From positions 16,733,053 to 16,797,052 of the forward strand of contig NC_087081.1 of assembly GCF_026151205.1 (NCBI RefSeq): 64,000 nt of DNA, written 5' to 3'. The number at the start of each line of letters is the position of its first letter. Within the stretch, counting starts at the first letter, position 1. Under the pieces are notes generated by a model. It was not told where the DNA came from, did no database searches, and saw nothing but the letters and a program-made list of their open reading frames with translations. Shown piece by piece: positions 47,428 through 58,407 of this stretch. Position numbers and translations under genes: made by a program. This stretch comes from Bolinopsis microptera. Taxonomy: Eukaryota > Ctenophora > Tentaculata > Lobata > Bolinopsidae.

Positions 47428-48156
47428 GTAAGTTGTTGTTTCCTAAAAGGACCGAAGGGGTTCATCCTGTGAATGAAATGCAACTATTCTCACTCCTCAC
47501 TCCTCACTCCTCACTCCTCACTCCTCACTCCTCACTCCTCACTCCTCACTCCTCACATCCTCACTCCTCACTCCTCACTCCTCACTCCTCACTCCTCACT
47601 CCTCACTCCTCACTCCTCACTCCTCACTCCTCACTCCTCACTCCTCACTCCTCACTCCTCACTCCTCACTCCTCACTCCTCACTCCTCACTCCTCACTCC
47701 TCACTCCTCACTCCTCACTCCTCACTCCTCACTCTCACTCCTCACTCCTCACTCCTCACTCCTCACTCCTCACTCCTCACTCCTCACTCCTCACTCCTCA
47801 CTCCTCACTCCTCACTCCTCACTCCTCACTCCTCACTCCTCACTCCTCACTCCTCACTCCTCACTCCTCACTCCTCACTCCTCACTCCTCACTCCTCACT
47901 CCTTATGTATAGTTATAAGTTATAATATTTCAGTTCCGATGAAATTTACCGAAACTTTTGTTGAAGATCAAACGTTAACACCCGATAAAACTTTAGATTA
48001 AAAATAAAGTACAAACTTTTAAAAGTAATTCCACATTTACTTAAAAAATTCAGAGATTTAACATATATATTTTCAGATGAGCCGGTTTTGGGAGTTGGTG
48101 TAAAATTAGGACCTGGAATTTTGACTATCCTGCTCCTGATGCAGGTTCTGCTGTAG
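47263..48156 (+). CDS. 3' end of a probably GPI-anchored Cys-rich protein gene
   Basis: Two exons, 47263-47427 and 48077-48156, join in phase 1. The first holds one Cys-rich module (EDCVAGQFLHQDNGCTDC... to QENDCTW) closely like exon 5 of the mosaic gene. The second reads NEPVLGVGVKLGPGILTILL and MQVLL, then TAG: a C-terminal hydrophobic segment with no following charged tail, as in GPI-attachment signals. Upstream exons should lie before 47 kb, perhaps in the damaged region. It is likely a surface-anchored relative of the antisense secreted protein. Confidence 0.7.
47488..47903. repeat. 7-bp minisatellite CTCCTCA, about 59 copies
   Basis: Uniform cactcct units with two slips (acatcct, actctc). 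All three + frames stay open as SLLTPHS repeats, which is an artefact. It starts about 60 bp after the donor of the 47-kb exon. Confidence 0.97.
48077..48156 (+). CDS. GPI-type gene, terminal exon
   Basis: Acceptor atattttcag, phase 1, 26 residues and a TAG. The last 16 residues are strongly hydrophobic. Confidence 0.7.
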
Positions 48157-49236
48157 CACAATTATAAGGTTTGTCAAGATGACTATATCGTGAACTGAGC
48201 TATCGTTAGCTATTGTAAATAGACTAATGGTTATGAACTAAAGAGAGTTGTTTATTGGGAAATATTTGAATAATATTCAAATAATTGCAGAAAGTGAGGT
48301 GATTTTCTTTAGGTTAACAAAAATTATGATTTATATCACAGTTTAAACATTATATAATGATATAATATTTTAACAGATATATTAAGTAGAGTTAAACTAA
48401 AACGAGGTTTTATAAATGTTTTTGATGTGGTGTATGGTATGTTAGTGATAGAAATAATTTATTTTCTATTTCAAACGCGCTGCATTGATTAATTAATACA
48501 ACAGTGTAAACTATTATGATATATAATTGTGTTACAAATTTGTATTATAATCGTGTATTTGACCAGTACAATTACAAAGTAACTTTATAGAGATATTACG
48601 TTTTAAAGAATGCAGCTATTTTGTTTTCCTCTGAATTCCAGAAATCTACTAATCAACTAATCAACTAATCAACTAATCAACTAATCAACATTCAACAGCC
48701 GACTTCGATCCTATCTATTAATTTCACCAACGCTTGGATGCCATTGGCATATCAACGGAAATTAAATCGTAACAATCTAAAAACAGTTTACAATAGAATC
48801 GAATTTAAAAATTAGTGTAGTAGAAGTTTAGAATCTTCTGAAAAGGTCAACAATCATAACAAAATAAACGTTTTAGTTAACAATACAAAACCATTAAAAA
48901 CGTGCCATCTAAATTTTAAGGAAGATTAATTCTGACGTTTATTCGCTTGACGGCAATCTGTAGGAAACTTAAAATATGATGAACCAATCCCAAATCCCGG
49001 TGTTTCAAGATAATTAGGGAAATAATTTCTCGTGACTAAATAAACTCAATGAATATAAATATGTTGTCTTAGATTAAGGCGACAGTCTCATGCCACCTAA
49101 TAATAATATTTCCAAGAAAAGGCGGGGTGGATTCAACTCCTGGACAACTTAATTCAGTTGAAACTTAACAGTTAGCCACGCCCACATATTATTAATTATC
49201 ATGTTTGGCTGACAGGAATCCCATTCCTCTGACTCT
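48157..49236. other. AT-rich intergenic stretch
   Basis: Between convergent genes. The only structure is a 9-bp tandem repeat of ctaatcaac (48649-48688, about 4.5 copies). No gene seen. Confidence 0.5.
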
Positions 49237-49249
49237 TTTATTTTAGACA

Positions 49250-49399
49250 TCAACTTATTTGCTCCACAATCGAATGTCCTGGGTTCACCTCAATTTCCAG
49301 TCCATTATTAACTTGTCCATTCTCACTAGTGCTCACATAATCATCAAGACTGAGTAACTCATCATCGTATATACTTCTTGCTGGTCTTCTTGAACCCAG
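49250..49399 (-). CDS. Candidate terminal exon of an unknown gene
   Basis: Reading LGSRRPARSIYDDELLSLDD then YVSTSENGQVNNGLEIEVN and ending IVEQIS, stop at 49250-49252. AATAAA follows 8 bases later on the - strand (49237-49242). The composition looks like an acidic cytoplasmic tail. The acceptor is probably gagctgag at about 49400. No upstream exon was found. Confidence 0.35.
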   Translation of the reverse strand: MGSRRPARSIYDDELLSLDDYVSTSENGQVNNGLEIEVNPGHSIVEQIS

Positions 49400-50165
49400 C
49401 TCAGCTCAGAAACCCTTATTGGCCAGGGCCTAACTTCAAAAGTAAAAGAAAAGTGGCATGCAACGTATTTCAAGGCGATTTTGGGTTTTTTTTTTACCGA
49501 ATTTCGTATAATATTAACATGCTGGCGCGTATTTTGCGCAAATTTCTTAAAAACCTCCACATAACTATTCCTTATTCCCATGTCATCTTTAACATTGAAT
49601 TAAAATGTTTTGAACTTAAATTATACCTGCTGAACTACTTTCGATGAGTCGTAATGCCTGAAAAACAATAAAGGGGTATAATACCTAGTAAAGGGGGTAT
49701 AATAGTAAAGGGGGTAAATAGTGTTGTGAATATAAGTGGCACGGTCATGCTTGCCAGCATTGTGATAAAGTATTAAAAAGATTAAGAGTTAGAAAGAGTT
49801 GCAATACAAATTAATCGCGGTACCTAGTGGCTACTGGCTAGTAAATTAAACTATTAACGACACCTATAATAGCGGATCATTTAAAAGTTAAAATCAACGT
49901 TTCAAAAGGTACGCAAAACGGTTTAAACCAATTGCAGTCCAGAAAACATGCATAAAACATTCATCTAGCCATGAGTGAGAGTCTACGCGTACTGCGTGAC
50001 GCGCTTCCCAGTAGCGACTTCCAGTTTTTTGCAACATGTTCGTTTTGTAAAAGTAACGTCCCCCGGCCCCCCCCCCCCCCCCCCCCCAGGGGGAAATTTA
50101 AAAAATCGTAGATTTGGAGTTATCTTCAAATCTCCAGAAAAGTGCATCGCAGGACTCGTCGACGG
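49400..50165. other. Non-coding, repeat-like stretch
   Basis: Holds short aaagggggtataata repeats (about 49670-49720) and a C run at 50067-50088. No gene seen. Confidence 0.4.
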
Positions 50166-50274
50166 TATTTGAATTAACGGGTAATACTCGTAAAATATCT
50201 GTTCCACATACAGGACCGTCGACGAGTCCAACTCGGCGCGCGTCCTGGTAGGTTATAAACCTACAATATTTGAA
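50166..50274. mobile_element. 93-bp short element, copy 1, with 8-bp target duplication
   Basis: The element spans 50174-50266, from TTAACGGGTAATACTCG to AACCTACAA, flanked on both sides by TATTTGAA. No clear terminal inverted repeats, but the right end holds a small GTAGGTT-ATA-AACCTAC hairpin. Confidence 0.85.
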
Positions 50275-50819
50275 ACAAATATTTTACGCGCGGTGTATCA
50301 CCCGTCAACCAGCCAATAACTTTTGCTGGGTGGTCTCAGAACATGCGCAACAAAAATGTTGTTATGCTAACGTGGAATTATTTGTACCACGTCGTAATCC
50401 CCTGTCATTGCACGAAATGGTTTTGTGGCGAAAGCCACGAAAGACGAAGCCGCGTTCACCTAATTAACCATGTGCTTTCGTGCCACTGCAGCGGGCGCGC
50501 TTGTTTCACAAGTTAAGTGAGACGGGCGCGCGCTACTGCAGGCGCAAGGGCTCTGGATAGAGCAAGAAGCCGCGCACTCGTGCTCGGCACGGCAGGGCTA
50601 CAACGTGTAACAAGGCATTATGAACTATTTATAATTATATATATCGATTTATGAAATTATTTTGATTTATGAAATTATATCAATTTATAAAATTTAAACG
50701 ATTAAAATATAATACAATTCACAATTCAGTTAATCAAATATTTTAAAAATAACTTCTGCTTTAAAATTTTTACTTAATTTTGAATTCATTAGTTTAGGAT
50801 TGGCGCCGTCATAATATTA

Positions 50820-50910
50820 ATTTGATTGACTGTTGACGATGTCAACGATCGACGGTGCGAAGCAAGAATGCTAGTTCGCGCGGCGCGTCGAAGCGGCGAA
50901 GTCCTCCAAA
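50820..50910. repeat. GC-rich short repeat, copy 1
   Basis: gacgatgtcaacgatcgac, then gcgaagcaagaatgctagtt and gcgaagtcctc match 52284-52372. Possibly another small transposon family. Confidence 0.65.
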
Positions 50911-50927
50911 ATATTAATAATAAGTGA

Positions 50928-52180
50928 CTAGCTCCTTAACGGGTGATACTCGTAAAATATCTGTTCCATATATTGGACCGTCGACGAGTCCGCACACAGT
51001 GTGTTGTGTTGGACGGGATGTCATCACTTGCTGCAGCAATCATAAGCGGAGTGCCACAGGGTACAGTTTTGGGCCCGCTGCTTTTCATTTTGTTCATTAA
51101 TGACATGAAGCTGTGCATCACAGGATGTGTCATTAGATTCTTTGCTGACGATACACGGATTTTGAGGCACATCTATACACTTGAAGATGCAAGTATACTG
51201 CAAAATGATCTCAACTCTGTCATCGACTGGGCAAGATGCAATAACATGTCATTGCATGAGGATAAATTTGAGATACTCGTGCACAAACACTGTCCCCGAA
51301 ACAGCTTGCAAGACCTCCCGTTTGCCATCCTGACGCAAACTTATCAAGTTTCGCATGGTAACATAATGTACCCTACGGATGCAGTCAAAGACCTGGGGGT
51401 TTTGATCTCGGCGGACTTGTCTTGGAGCTCACATGTTACTATGATAGCAGATCGTGCCCGTAAAGTTGCCTCTTGGGTTCTGAGCGCTTTTAGATCGAGA
51501 AACAAGATCACTATGCTGACCCTCTACAAGTCATTAGTCAAGCCATCTCGAGTACTGTTGTCCCTTCTGGAATTCAACTAAGCAAGCTGATATCGCTGAG
51601 CTAGAGGGAGTACAACGTACATTTACGTCCAAAATACATGGTGTGCAACATCTGAACTATTGGCAGAGACTGAAGGCCTTAAAATTGATGTCACTTCAAC
51701 GGAGGAGAGAACGTTACACTATCATTCATATGTGGAAGATCCTACACAAGAAGTGTCCTAATGATGTCAACGTTCAGTTTACAGATACACTCCGTTATGG
51801 CCAGAAAGCAGTAGTCCCTAGCTTGTCAACGTCCAGTAGCCAAAGGAATCAATCGATCTTTGACAGCTCATTTGTAGTGATGGGGCCTCGATTGTGGAAC
51901 ATCATTCCCGCAAACCTGCACCTTATCGAGGACCCCCTACGTTTCAAGTCATTGTTGACGGAGTTTGTTACATCTATTCCGGACGAACCTCCTGTTACTG
52001 GATATTGTTGCCAGAACGGGAATTCGTTATTGAACTGGAGCGCAGAAAAGACAGCAACTTCGCTGCACGGGTGGTCAGCCGTTCTGATGACCCGATAGAG
52101 GATCTGCGAAGCAACCCCAAGTAACCCAAGTAAGTAACTCGGCGCGCGTCCTGGTAGGTTGTAAACCTACAACTAGCTCC
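50928..52180. mobile_element. 93-bp short element, copy 2, split by a LINE
   Basis: Left part 50936-50991 and right part 52136-52172 add up to 93 bp and match copy 1. The whole is flanked by CTAGCTCC (50928-50935 and 52173-52180). A LINE fragment is inserted after GACGAGTCC. Confidence 0.85.
50992..52135 (+). pseudogene. 5'-truncated CR1/Jockey-like LINE fragment (RT 3' half)
   Basis: Encodes GVPQGTVLGPLLFILFIND and FFADDTRIL, the B and C motifs of a LINE reverse transcriptase, then LVKPS. The frame breaks near 51575 and resumes at 51643 with LNYWQRLKALKLMSLQRRRE and the typical C-terminus ending about 52098. The 3' end has short aagtaaccc-type tandem repeats, as in CR1-like LINEs. The 5' part is missing, so it is not functional. 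Confidence 0.85.
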
Positions 52181-52283
52181 GCGCTAATAACAATTTATGA
52201 TTGAGACGAATTTTCGAGTAGTATATAGTAAAAAGCGTATTTTACATAACACAATCTAATTATTATGAGCATGATATTTGATT

Positions 52284-52372
52284 GACGATGTCAATCCATC
52301 GAGATCGTTGCTCTGCGAAGCAGAGCAACGATCGACGAAGCAAGAATGCTAGTTTGCGCGGCGAAGTCCTCT
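52284..52372. repeat. GC-rich short repeat copy 2 with hairpin
   Basis: Matches 50820-50910. It contains a perfect 14-bp stem (GATCGTTGCTCTGC-GAA-GCAGAGCAACGATC, 52303-52333) absent from copy 1. Confidence 0.75.
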
Positions 52373-53012
52373 AAGCATGATATCTAATTTCTATGAGTTT
52401 ATTATCGGATGTTTAAGATTAACTAAGCTATTTTTATTATGATACTATTATTCATTGTAATATGGCAATAAAATTTAAATTTTGTTTTACTTAAATTTTG
52501 TTCTACTTATTCTTTTCCAAAGCAAAAGTATACAATTTTACGGACGAAATGATCCCAACGCACCGCTTTGGTGGTAGTTGATGCACCTTCCACAAGCAAG
52601 AGCCAAGAAAACAACAATTTTTCAAGAACTCATAAAAAACACCCTGAAAGCAGCCCATCACTCGAATCTAATCTAATGAAGGGCCCCATTGAAGAGGTAG
52701 ATGCTGTCATATTTGATTCCATCGATTCCAGCAGAATTGAAAAGGTTGCAAGAGACCTCCGTGGGTCTGGTGGGCCCTCAGGAACAGATGCAGAGTCATG
52801 GCAGCATATTCTCTGCTCTAAGCAGTTTAAGAAAAAGCCAGAACTTCTAAAAGAAGCAGTTGCAGTTTTGGCCAGAAAGCTGTGTTGCCAAAAGATACAG
52901 CCTGACCACCTGAAAACATACATAGCAGGTCGCCTCATCCCCCTTGACAAAGACCCAGGGGTTACTCCCATTGGGATTGGTGAAGTCCTTAGAAGAATAG
53001 TCGGCAAAGCTG

Positions 53013-53121
53013 TGATGATCTTAATTCTTAACGGGTGATACTCGTAAAATATTTGTTCCAAATCGTCGACGAGTCCAACTCGGCGCGCGTCCTGGTAGGT
53101 TATAAACCTACAATGATGATC
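53013..53121. mobile_element. 93-bp-type short element, copy 3, inside the RT-like ORF
   Basis: Flanked by TGATGATC (53013-53020 and 53114-53121). It has the same ends and core as copies 1 and 2, with seven extra bases at the left (ttaattc) and an internal deletion. It interrupts GKAVMI...TLKQD of the host ORF. Confidence 0.85.
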
Positions 53122-53221
53122 ACATTGAAACAGGACATTATCATGAACACAGCACCCATGCAACTCTGTGGTGACCTACAAGAAGAAGTGGAAGCAGCCA
53201 TTCATGCAGTCAGACAGATCA

Positions 53222-55080
53222 GTTAAACAAAAATTCAGTTAAACAAAAATTCAATTTTATGCCATTTATTACAGAGTAAACAAGTTTACAATAAATCAAT
53301 TTGATATTTAAAGGAATCCTAATTCAATGTGTAGTATGGTTGTCACTCTTTAAATAGATTAGATATAGGTTGACGGGGCAAAGGAGTGTTCGTGCTGTTC
53401 GCTATTGCTCACACCAAACGGCAACCTAGTAAAATTTTTGTATGGACACCGGTCTCCATCACGATACAAAATTAGGATTGTAGAATTTATTGTATAACTT
53501 TTAGTGCAGTGGAGAAAGCGGTGTGGTGCATTAATAGAGTGACAGCCTACTGATTTAGAGTTGTTTTTACGTGAGCATAATGGGTATATTTTTGGACCTA
53601 AAGGCTTTACTATGGCAACTTTAAAATTGGTTCTTTTAATCATTTATTAAATATCACTTAAAAATATATAAATCTGGAATCTGTTCACACTGTGAACCAG
53701 TCCTATAAAAATAAAATAAAATAAAATAAAATAAAAACCTCTTAAATCAAATATTTAAAACGTCTCAATAATGGAAATAGTCATACAATTAAGAAATTTA
53801 CCAAATTCTTAATATCTACCTTAAGAGAAAAATACCTACCTAAGTCAATGTCTACCTGTAATACACTAAATATTAGGTTAAATACATAGGTGGTGGAGTC
53901 AGCACACATTTACCAAAATCAAAAATGTTTTAATAGGAGGAACCTGTGGGCCGAGAAGTGAGAACACTGGATTACATTTGTTGAAGGGGATTGTTTTCAA
54001 ATGACAGCTGCATTATGTCATAATCGCTTGAAGTCCATGCTGAATCATTATAAGCATGTTGCAGCTTTAGAAGTGCCTTTTTCAGGCGACTTTTAGCAAG
54101 GCTAATCTTGTAGGAGTAGTCAAAAAGCTTAAGTTTAGGTGCAATTGTGCTCCAGATTTTTGTGGATCTTGATATGAAGTCATTAGATGGGAGTTGTGAA
54201 ATGAGAGTGGTTTCCTTTCTAGAAGATGGCTGATAATGCTGTTGCAGTGATGCTGGGCATCTTAATTTCAGTATTTTAAAAACTTCCATAAAAGTGTGAT
54301 ATGTATATAAATTTTTGAAAGCCAGGATGTTTTGTTGCTTGAAAAGTGGTTTACAGTGCTCTAGTTGGAAGAATGTATGGTCAAGTGCCTGGCTGTCAAA
54401 CTCTCTTGTTCTTGCACATGTTAGGAACTTGTTTAGGTATGCCTCTTTATCACCAAAGAGGACCCGTACGCAGTGCTTCTGAGACAACCAGATACTTGCT
54501 GTCCTAAAGAGTGCTGCATCACCCCAAACTGAGATACAATATGTAAGGTGGGATTCAAATAGTGTGTGGTATAGGTCTTTATGGAGTTCCTTCGGTACAG
54601 AGTCCCTAATTCTATTTAAGGTGGCAGAGGCATAGTTTAACTTTCGTTTAAGTGCTGTTATATGAGGCCCCCAGGAAAGCTGTTCATCAATAACAACTCC
54701 AAGAAACTTTGTTGCTTTGGTTTTTTTAATCGGAAAGCCATCAATATGGAGTTGAAGCGAATCTGGAAATTCTACTGGGTTACTAGCCTTTGGTTTAAAA
54801 TGCATATAACAGCACTTTGACATGTTGATGTGTAGTTTGTTAAGGATCATATACTTTTTTATACAGCTTAGCAATTTGTTGCCTTTCTCATAAGCTTCTT
54901 CTACAGTTTTGCCATTAATAAAAATGTTGGTGTCGTCGGCAAATAGTATGAAAGTTCCTAAATCTGAGGAATTGGAAATATCATTTATGTATAGAAGAAA
55001 AAGGAGCGGTCCCAAAACAGAGCCTTGTGGAACTCCATATTTAATGATGATCTTTGAAGAGGAATCCACAGAAGCAAGCC
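53222..55080 (-). mobile_element. 5'-truncated CR1-like LINE inserted antisense
   Basis: An open frame of about 370 codons (55080-53972) encodes YGVPQGSVLGPLLFLLYIND, FILFADDTNIF, KFLGVVIDEQLSW and HLTYCISVWGD: RT motifs B to the thumb of a CR1-like LINE. The 5' half, including the endonuclease, is missing. The 3' region holds a (ttttat)n tract (53706-53736) and a 16-bp tandem repeat (aattttt-gtttaactg, 53220-53252) at its end. The RT part is uninterrupted, so the insertion is young compared with its host. Confidence 0.85.
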
Positions 55081-56734
55081 TGCCTGTTGATGCTGAAAAC
55101 GCTTTCAATGCATTAAATCGCAACACAGCCCTTAGGAACCTTCGATACACCTGTCCAGAGCTGTTCACTTACATCCTAAACACATACAGACAAGAAACTG
55201 ACCTATTCATTGCCAACAGTGATGATCTCATTCTGTCTCAGGAAGGAACAACACAGGGAGATACCAGTGCACTTGGATGGTATACACTTAGCCTGATGCC
55301 TCTACTCAGAGAAGTCCAGGCTAAACAGACAGAACCTGATTCAGAACTAAAACCAGACAGGGAACCTAGCACTTATCCCAAACAAGTTTGGTATGCAGAA
55401 AACCCTGCAGCAGGCTAGGGGGTAAACTTGATCAACTCATGAAATGGTGGGAGGATCTAAAAGACCATGGTCCCATGTATGGGTATTACCCAAAGCCCAG
55501 CAAGACATGGTTGATAGTGAAACCAGAGCATGCTACCAAAGCTAAGGAACTCTTTCCAGATGTACAGATTATTACCAAAGGCCACCGTTATATTGGGTCA
55601 TATATTGGATCAGAAGAAGGAGTAAAAGAGTTCATATTGAAGGAGACAGAAAGTTGGAAAGCAGACATTCTAGGGCTCGTCGATATAGCTGCAAACGAAC
55701 CCCAGCTAGCTTACTCTGCTTTCATCTACGGAACCTCCAAAAGGTGGAACTTTGTTTGCCATACCACCCCAGGGATTTCTGATCACCTAAAACTCTTGGA
55801 ATATTGTGTCAAGGAAGACTTTATACCAGCCATTATGGGCAAAAGTTTTGTGCCTGATCAGATCAGAAAGATAGCTTCACTTCCCGCAAGAATGGGTGGT
55901 CTGAGCATTCCAGACTGCACATCAGCAGCAGAAATGGAGTACTCTAACTCAGTAAATGCTACGAAACAGCTCGCGGAAGCAGTTTTTCAACAGTATACTA
56001 CTTTCCAACTAAACGAGGAACTGCAGCATGACATCATAAATGAAGTAAAGAAGCATAAGGAAGAGCATTACAAACACCAACGTGAAACTATTATGAATGA
56101 GGTATCACCATCCACACAAAGGCAATTAGAGCTCCTTAGTGAAAAAGGAGCATTCATTTGGTTATCCACACTCCCTCTAAAAGCATGTGGGTATGTCCTC
56201 AACAAACAAGAATTCTTCGATGCCCTCTCACTCAGATATAATCTTACACTGTCTACAGCTAACAGAAGTCCCCTATGTGTATGTGGAAAACAAAATCATA
56301 TCAACCATACTCTAACCTGAAAAATCAGAGGCTACGTTTCACTTAGACACAATTCACTTAGAGATACAATAGCTGAACTCCTAGAACCACTGTTTGCAAA
56401 AACGTTGAAACAGAACCCCAGCTTCTCTCCGTTCCTCACACACTTAAACTATATAATGGAACAAATAGACAAGATGGTGCAAGACTAAACATCAATGCAA
56501 GATCGTTCTGGTCGCCGCTGGACAGGGCATTCATAGATGTAAGGGTACTTCACCCTCAAGCCCAGTCCAACAGTGACAAGAGCATCTCGCAGATGTACCA
56601 ATCTCTCGAGAAAAACAAAAAATGTGAGTACAATGACAGAGTCCTCAATGTAGAAAAGGCTACCTTCGCTACTGGCATTCAGTACTACAGGATGAATGGT
56701 GTTTGAGGCTTCACAGTTCCTAAAACATCTCGCT

Positions 56735-57440
56735 GAAAAGATCAGCCTTAAGAAAGGCCAACGGTATCGTGATGTGATTTCATTCGTCAGATGCAGACTG
56801 TGTTTTGATTTACTCAGAACCTTTTATAATCTCTATCAGGGGTTACAGAGGTACCAAAACTCTTCCACCCACGGCGATAAGTGATTTGGACCTTAACCTG
56901 ATTAACACTCCTAAACCTTAAAAGGTCATGGAGTGCTTGTTTGGTGGGGGCCAGGGTCTAAACTGCTTTTTGTTGTGATGTGAATTTGTGGATTTTATTT
57001 TTAGTTGACCATTTTTATATTACAAAGGGTTATATTTTTTTACCCCTGTTTATAAATTTGTACCATTTTTATATCATTTAATCTATTGTATTGGTTTATT
57101 CATTTTTCGACCTACCAAGACTGTCTTGGATATATTTTTTGGGATAAATATTTTACTAGTATCACCTGTTAAGATGAAAAGATCAGCTTTAAAGGCCAAA
57201 GGTACTGTGATGTGATGTTATTTGTCTGACACGGACTGCGATTTGATTTGCTCAGAACCTGTATAATCTCTATCAGGGGTTACAAAATACAAAAGTGCCA
57301 GAACTCTTCCACTCACAGCGCGACAATAAGTGATATGGACCTTAATCTGATTAACACTCCTAAATGTTAAAAGGTCAGGGATTGCTTTTTGGGTGAGGGT
57401 CTGAACTGCTTGTTTTTGTGATGTGAGCATTTGTGGAATT
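56735..57440. repeat. Tandem duplication of the RT-like element's 3' end
   Basis: aaaagatcagcctt...ctcagaacc...aatctctatcaggggttac at 56735-56995 recurs, diverged, at 57178-57435. Confidence 0.85.
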
Positions 57441-57826
57441 TAATTTTTAATTTGCCACATTATATATTATGAAGGGTTTTGTTTTCTACCCTGATTTTAA
57501 AAATTGTCTTCCGTTTTATTGCATTTATTGTATTGTTTTTTATTTTTGGGGGTGTTTCACCTGATAACTGGACAATTACCATTGCTAATATTATGTGTAT
57601 ATTGTTTGAATAATTTTAGCTATATTGGGGACATATTATGTAATCACTCTTTGGACAATGTTTACCCCCCCCCCCCCCTCCCCAAAGTTTTGTTACCCAT
57701 CTTGCTAGTCAATGGCTCGCTTCTCTCACAAATGCGGGAGAGAAGTATATTGGAAGACATTTTCCATCGTTCCAAATTGGTCTTAACCTTATAACTTCTA
57801 ATATAATATATAATATTGCTTTCCAG
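57441..57826. other. Non-coding, T-rich with a C run
   Basis: C run at 57667-57680. No gene seen. The TAZ exon acceptor ends this stretch. Confidence 0.45.
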
Positions 57827-58022
57827 TATGATAATAAATCAAATGTTAAGCCTTCATGAAATGGAGTCGATCAAAAGTCCTACCAGGAAGATAAGAACAC
57901 AATTAGAAATACTGCTTCACAGCAAAAAGTGTGTCTCGCAACCTTGCGATGTGGCTAATTGTGGGGAGTTTAAGAGTGTTCTCCTGCACATGGACACTTG
58001 CAAGGAGGGCAGAGCTTGCCAG
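57827..58022 (+). CDS. TAZ1 exon 1
   Basis: Enters in phase 2, ends cag|gtgagt in phase 0 after RACQ, at the same place as the KACQ/VAHC junction of the family. Confidence 0.85.
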
Positions 58023-58407
58023 GTGAGTTATAAATAAAACAAATTAATATTTGTGAAACTTGTGATAAATACAGGTTATTGCATGGAAAATGATTGCTCA
58101 CACTACCATTGTTTAGCCTCCTACCATTTTTAATCAGAATCTAAGTCCTTCTGCAGAATTGTTTTATAAAAATATGCTATACTGACATGTCCAGACCACT
58201 TAAATGTTAGACAGTATTATCTAAATGTTAATTTCAGGGTGTACACTGTGCCTCATCTACACAGATACTAAGACACTGGGACACATGTCAGAATGAAAAC
58301 TGTATCCTCTGTTCCCCCATTAGAGATAATGCCAAGCTGAATGATAAATACAGCACTGAGACGCCTAAACCGATCAGAGCAGCAGATCCTCCCCCCTTTC
58401 AGAGTTG
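57827..58407 (+). CDS. CBP/p300-like TAZ1 zinc-finger exons (partial gene)
   Basis: Exons 57827-58022 and 58238-58407. The protein reads KIRTQLEILLHSKKC, CDVANCGEFKSVLLHMDTC, KEGRACQ and then GVHCASSTQILRHWDTCQNE, NCILC. The HxxxC/C/C zinc-ligand sets and the CxxxHCASSxQIxxHW signature are those of the TAZ1 domain of CBP/p300 acetyltransferases, which binds transcription-factor activation domains in the nucleus. The loop between the first Cys and the CxxxxC pair is shorter than in vertebrate TAZ1. Acceptors tttccag and atttcag; donors cag|gtgagt and ttg|gtgagt (phase 2). Other exons (KIX, bromodomain, HAT) are not in the window. Confidence 0.85.
58238..58407 (+). CDS. TAZ1 exon 2
   Basis: GVHCASSTQILRHWDTCQNE, CILCSPIRDNAKL, then a Pro-rich end PKPIRAADPPPFQS. 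Confidence 0.85.

Larger units (their letters stand above)
52568..57440 (+). mobile_element. Broken reverse-transcriptase-like element with nested insertions
   Basis: Pieces of one ORF can be followed: 52568-53020, 53114-53221, 55080-55417, 55388-56320 and scraps to about 56880. Recognisable parts are RGSGGPSGTDAESWQHIL, AGRLIPLDKDPGVTPIGIGE, VDAENAFNALNR (RT motif A-like), QEGTTQGDTSALGW (motif B), VWYAENPAAG (motif C position, normally YADD) and SKTWLIVKPEH. A C-terminal RAFIDVRVLHP piece remains at about 56525. I recall this family as widespread in invertebrate genomes but cannot name its class with confidence. Two frameshifts and internal stops show it is dead. Inserts are a 93-bp element at 53020-53121 and an antisense LINE at 53222-55080. 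Confidence 0.75.

Noticed and set aside
47220-47925. SLLTPHS-repeat open frames on the + strand
   Set aside because: They come from the 7-bp CTCCTCA repeat. Only the Cys-rich part 47263-47427 is taken as an exon.
54909-55080. + strand start of the 54909-55418 open frame
   Set aside because: The first 170 bases are the reverse of the antisense LINE; the RT-like element resumes only near 55080.
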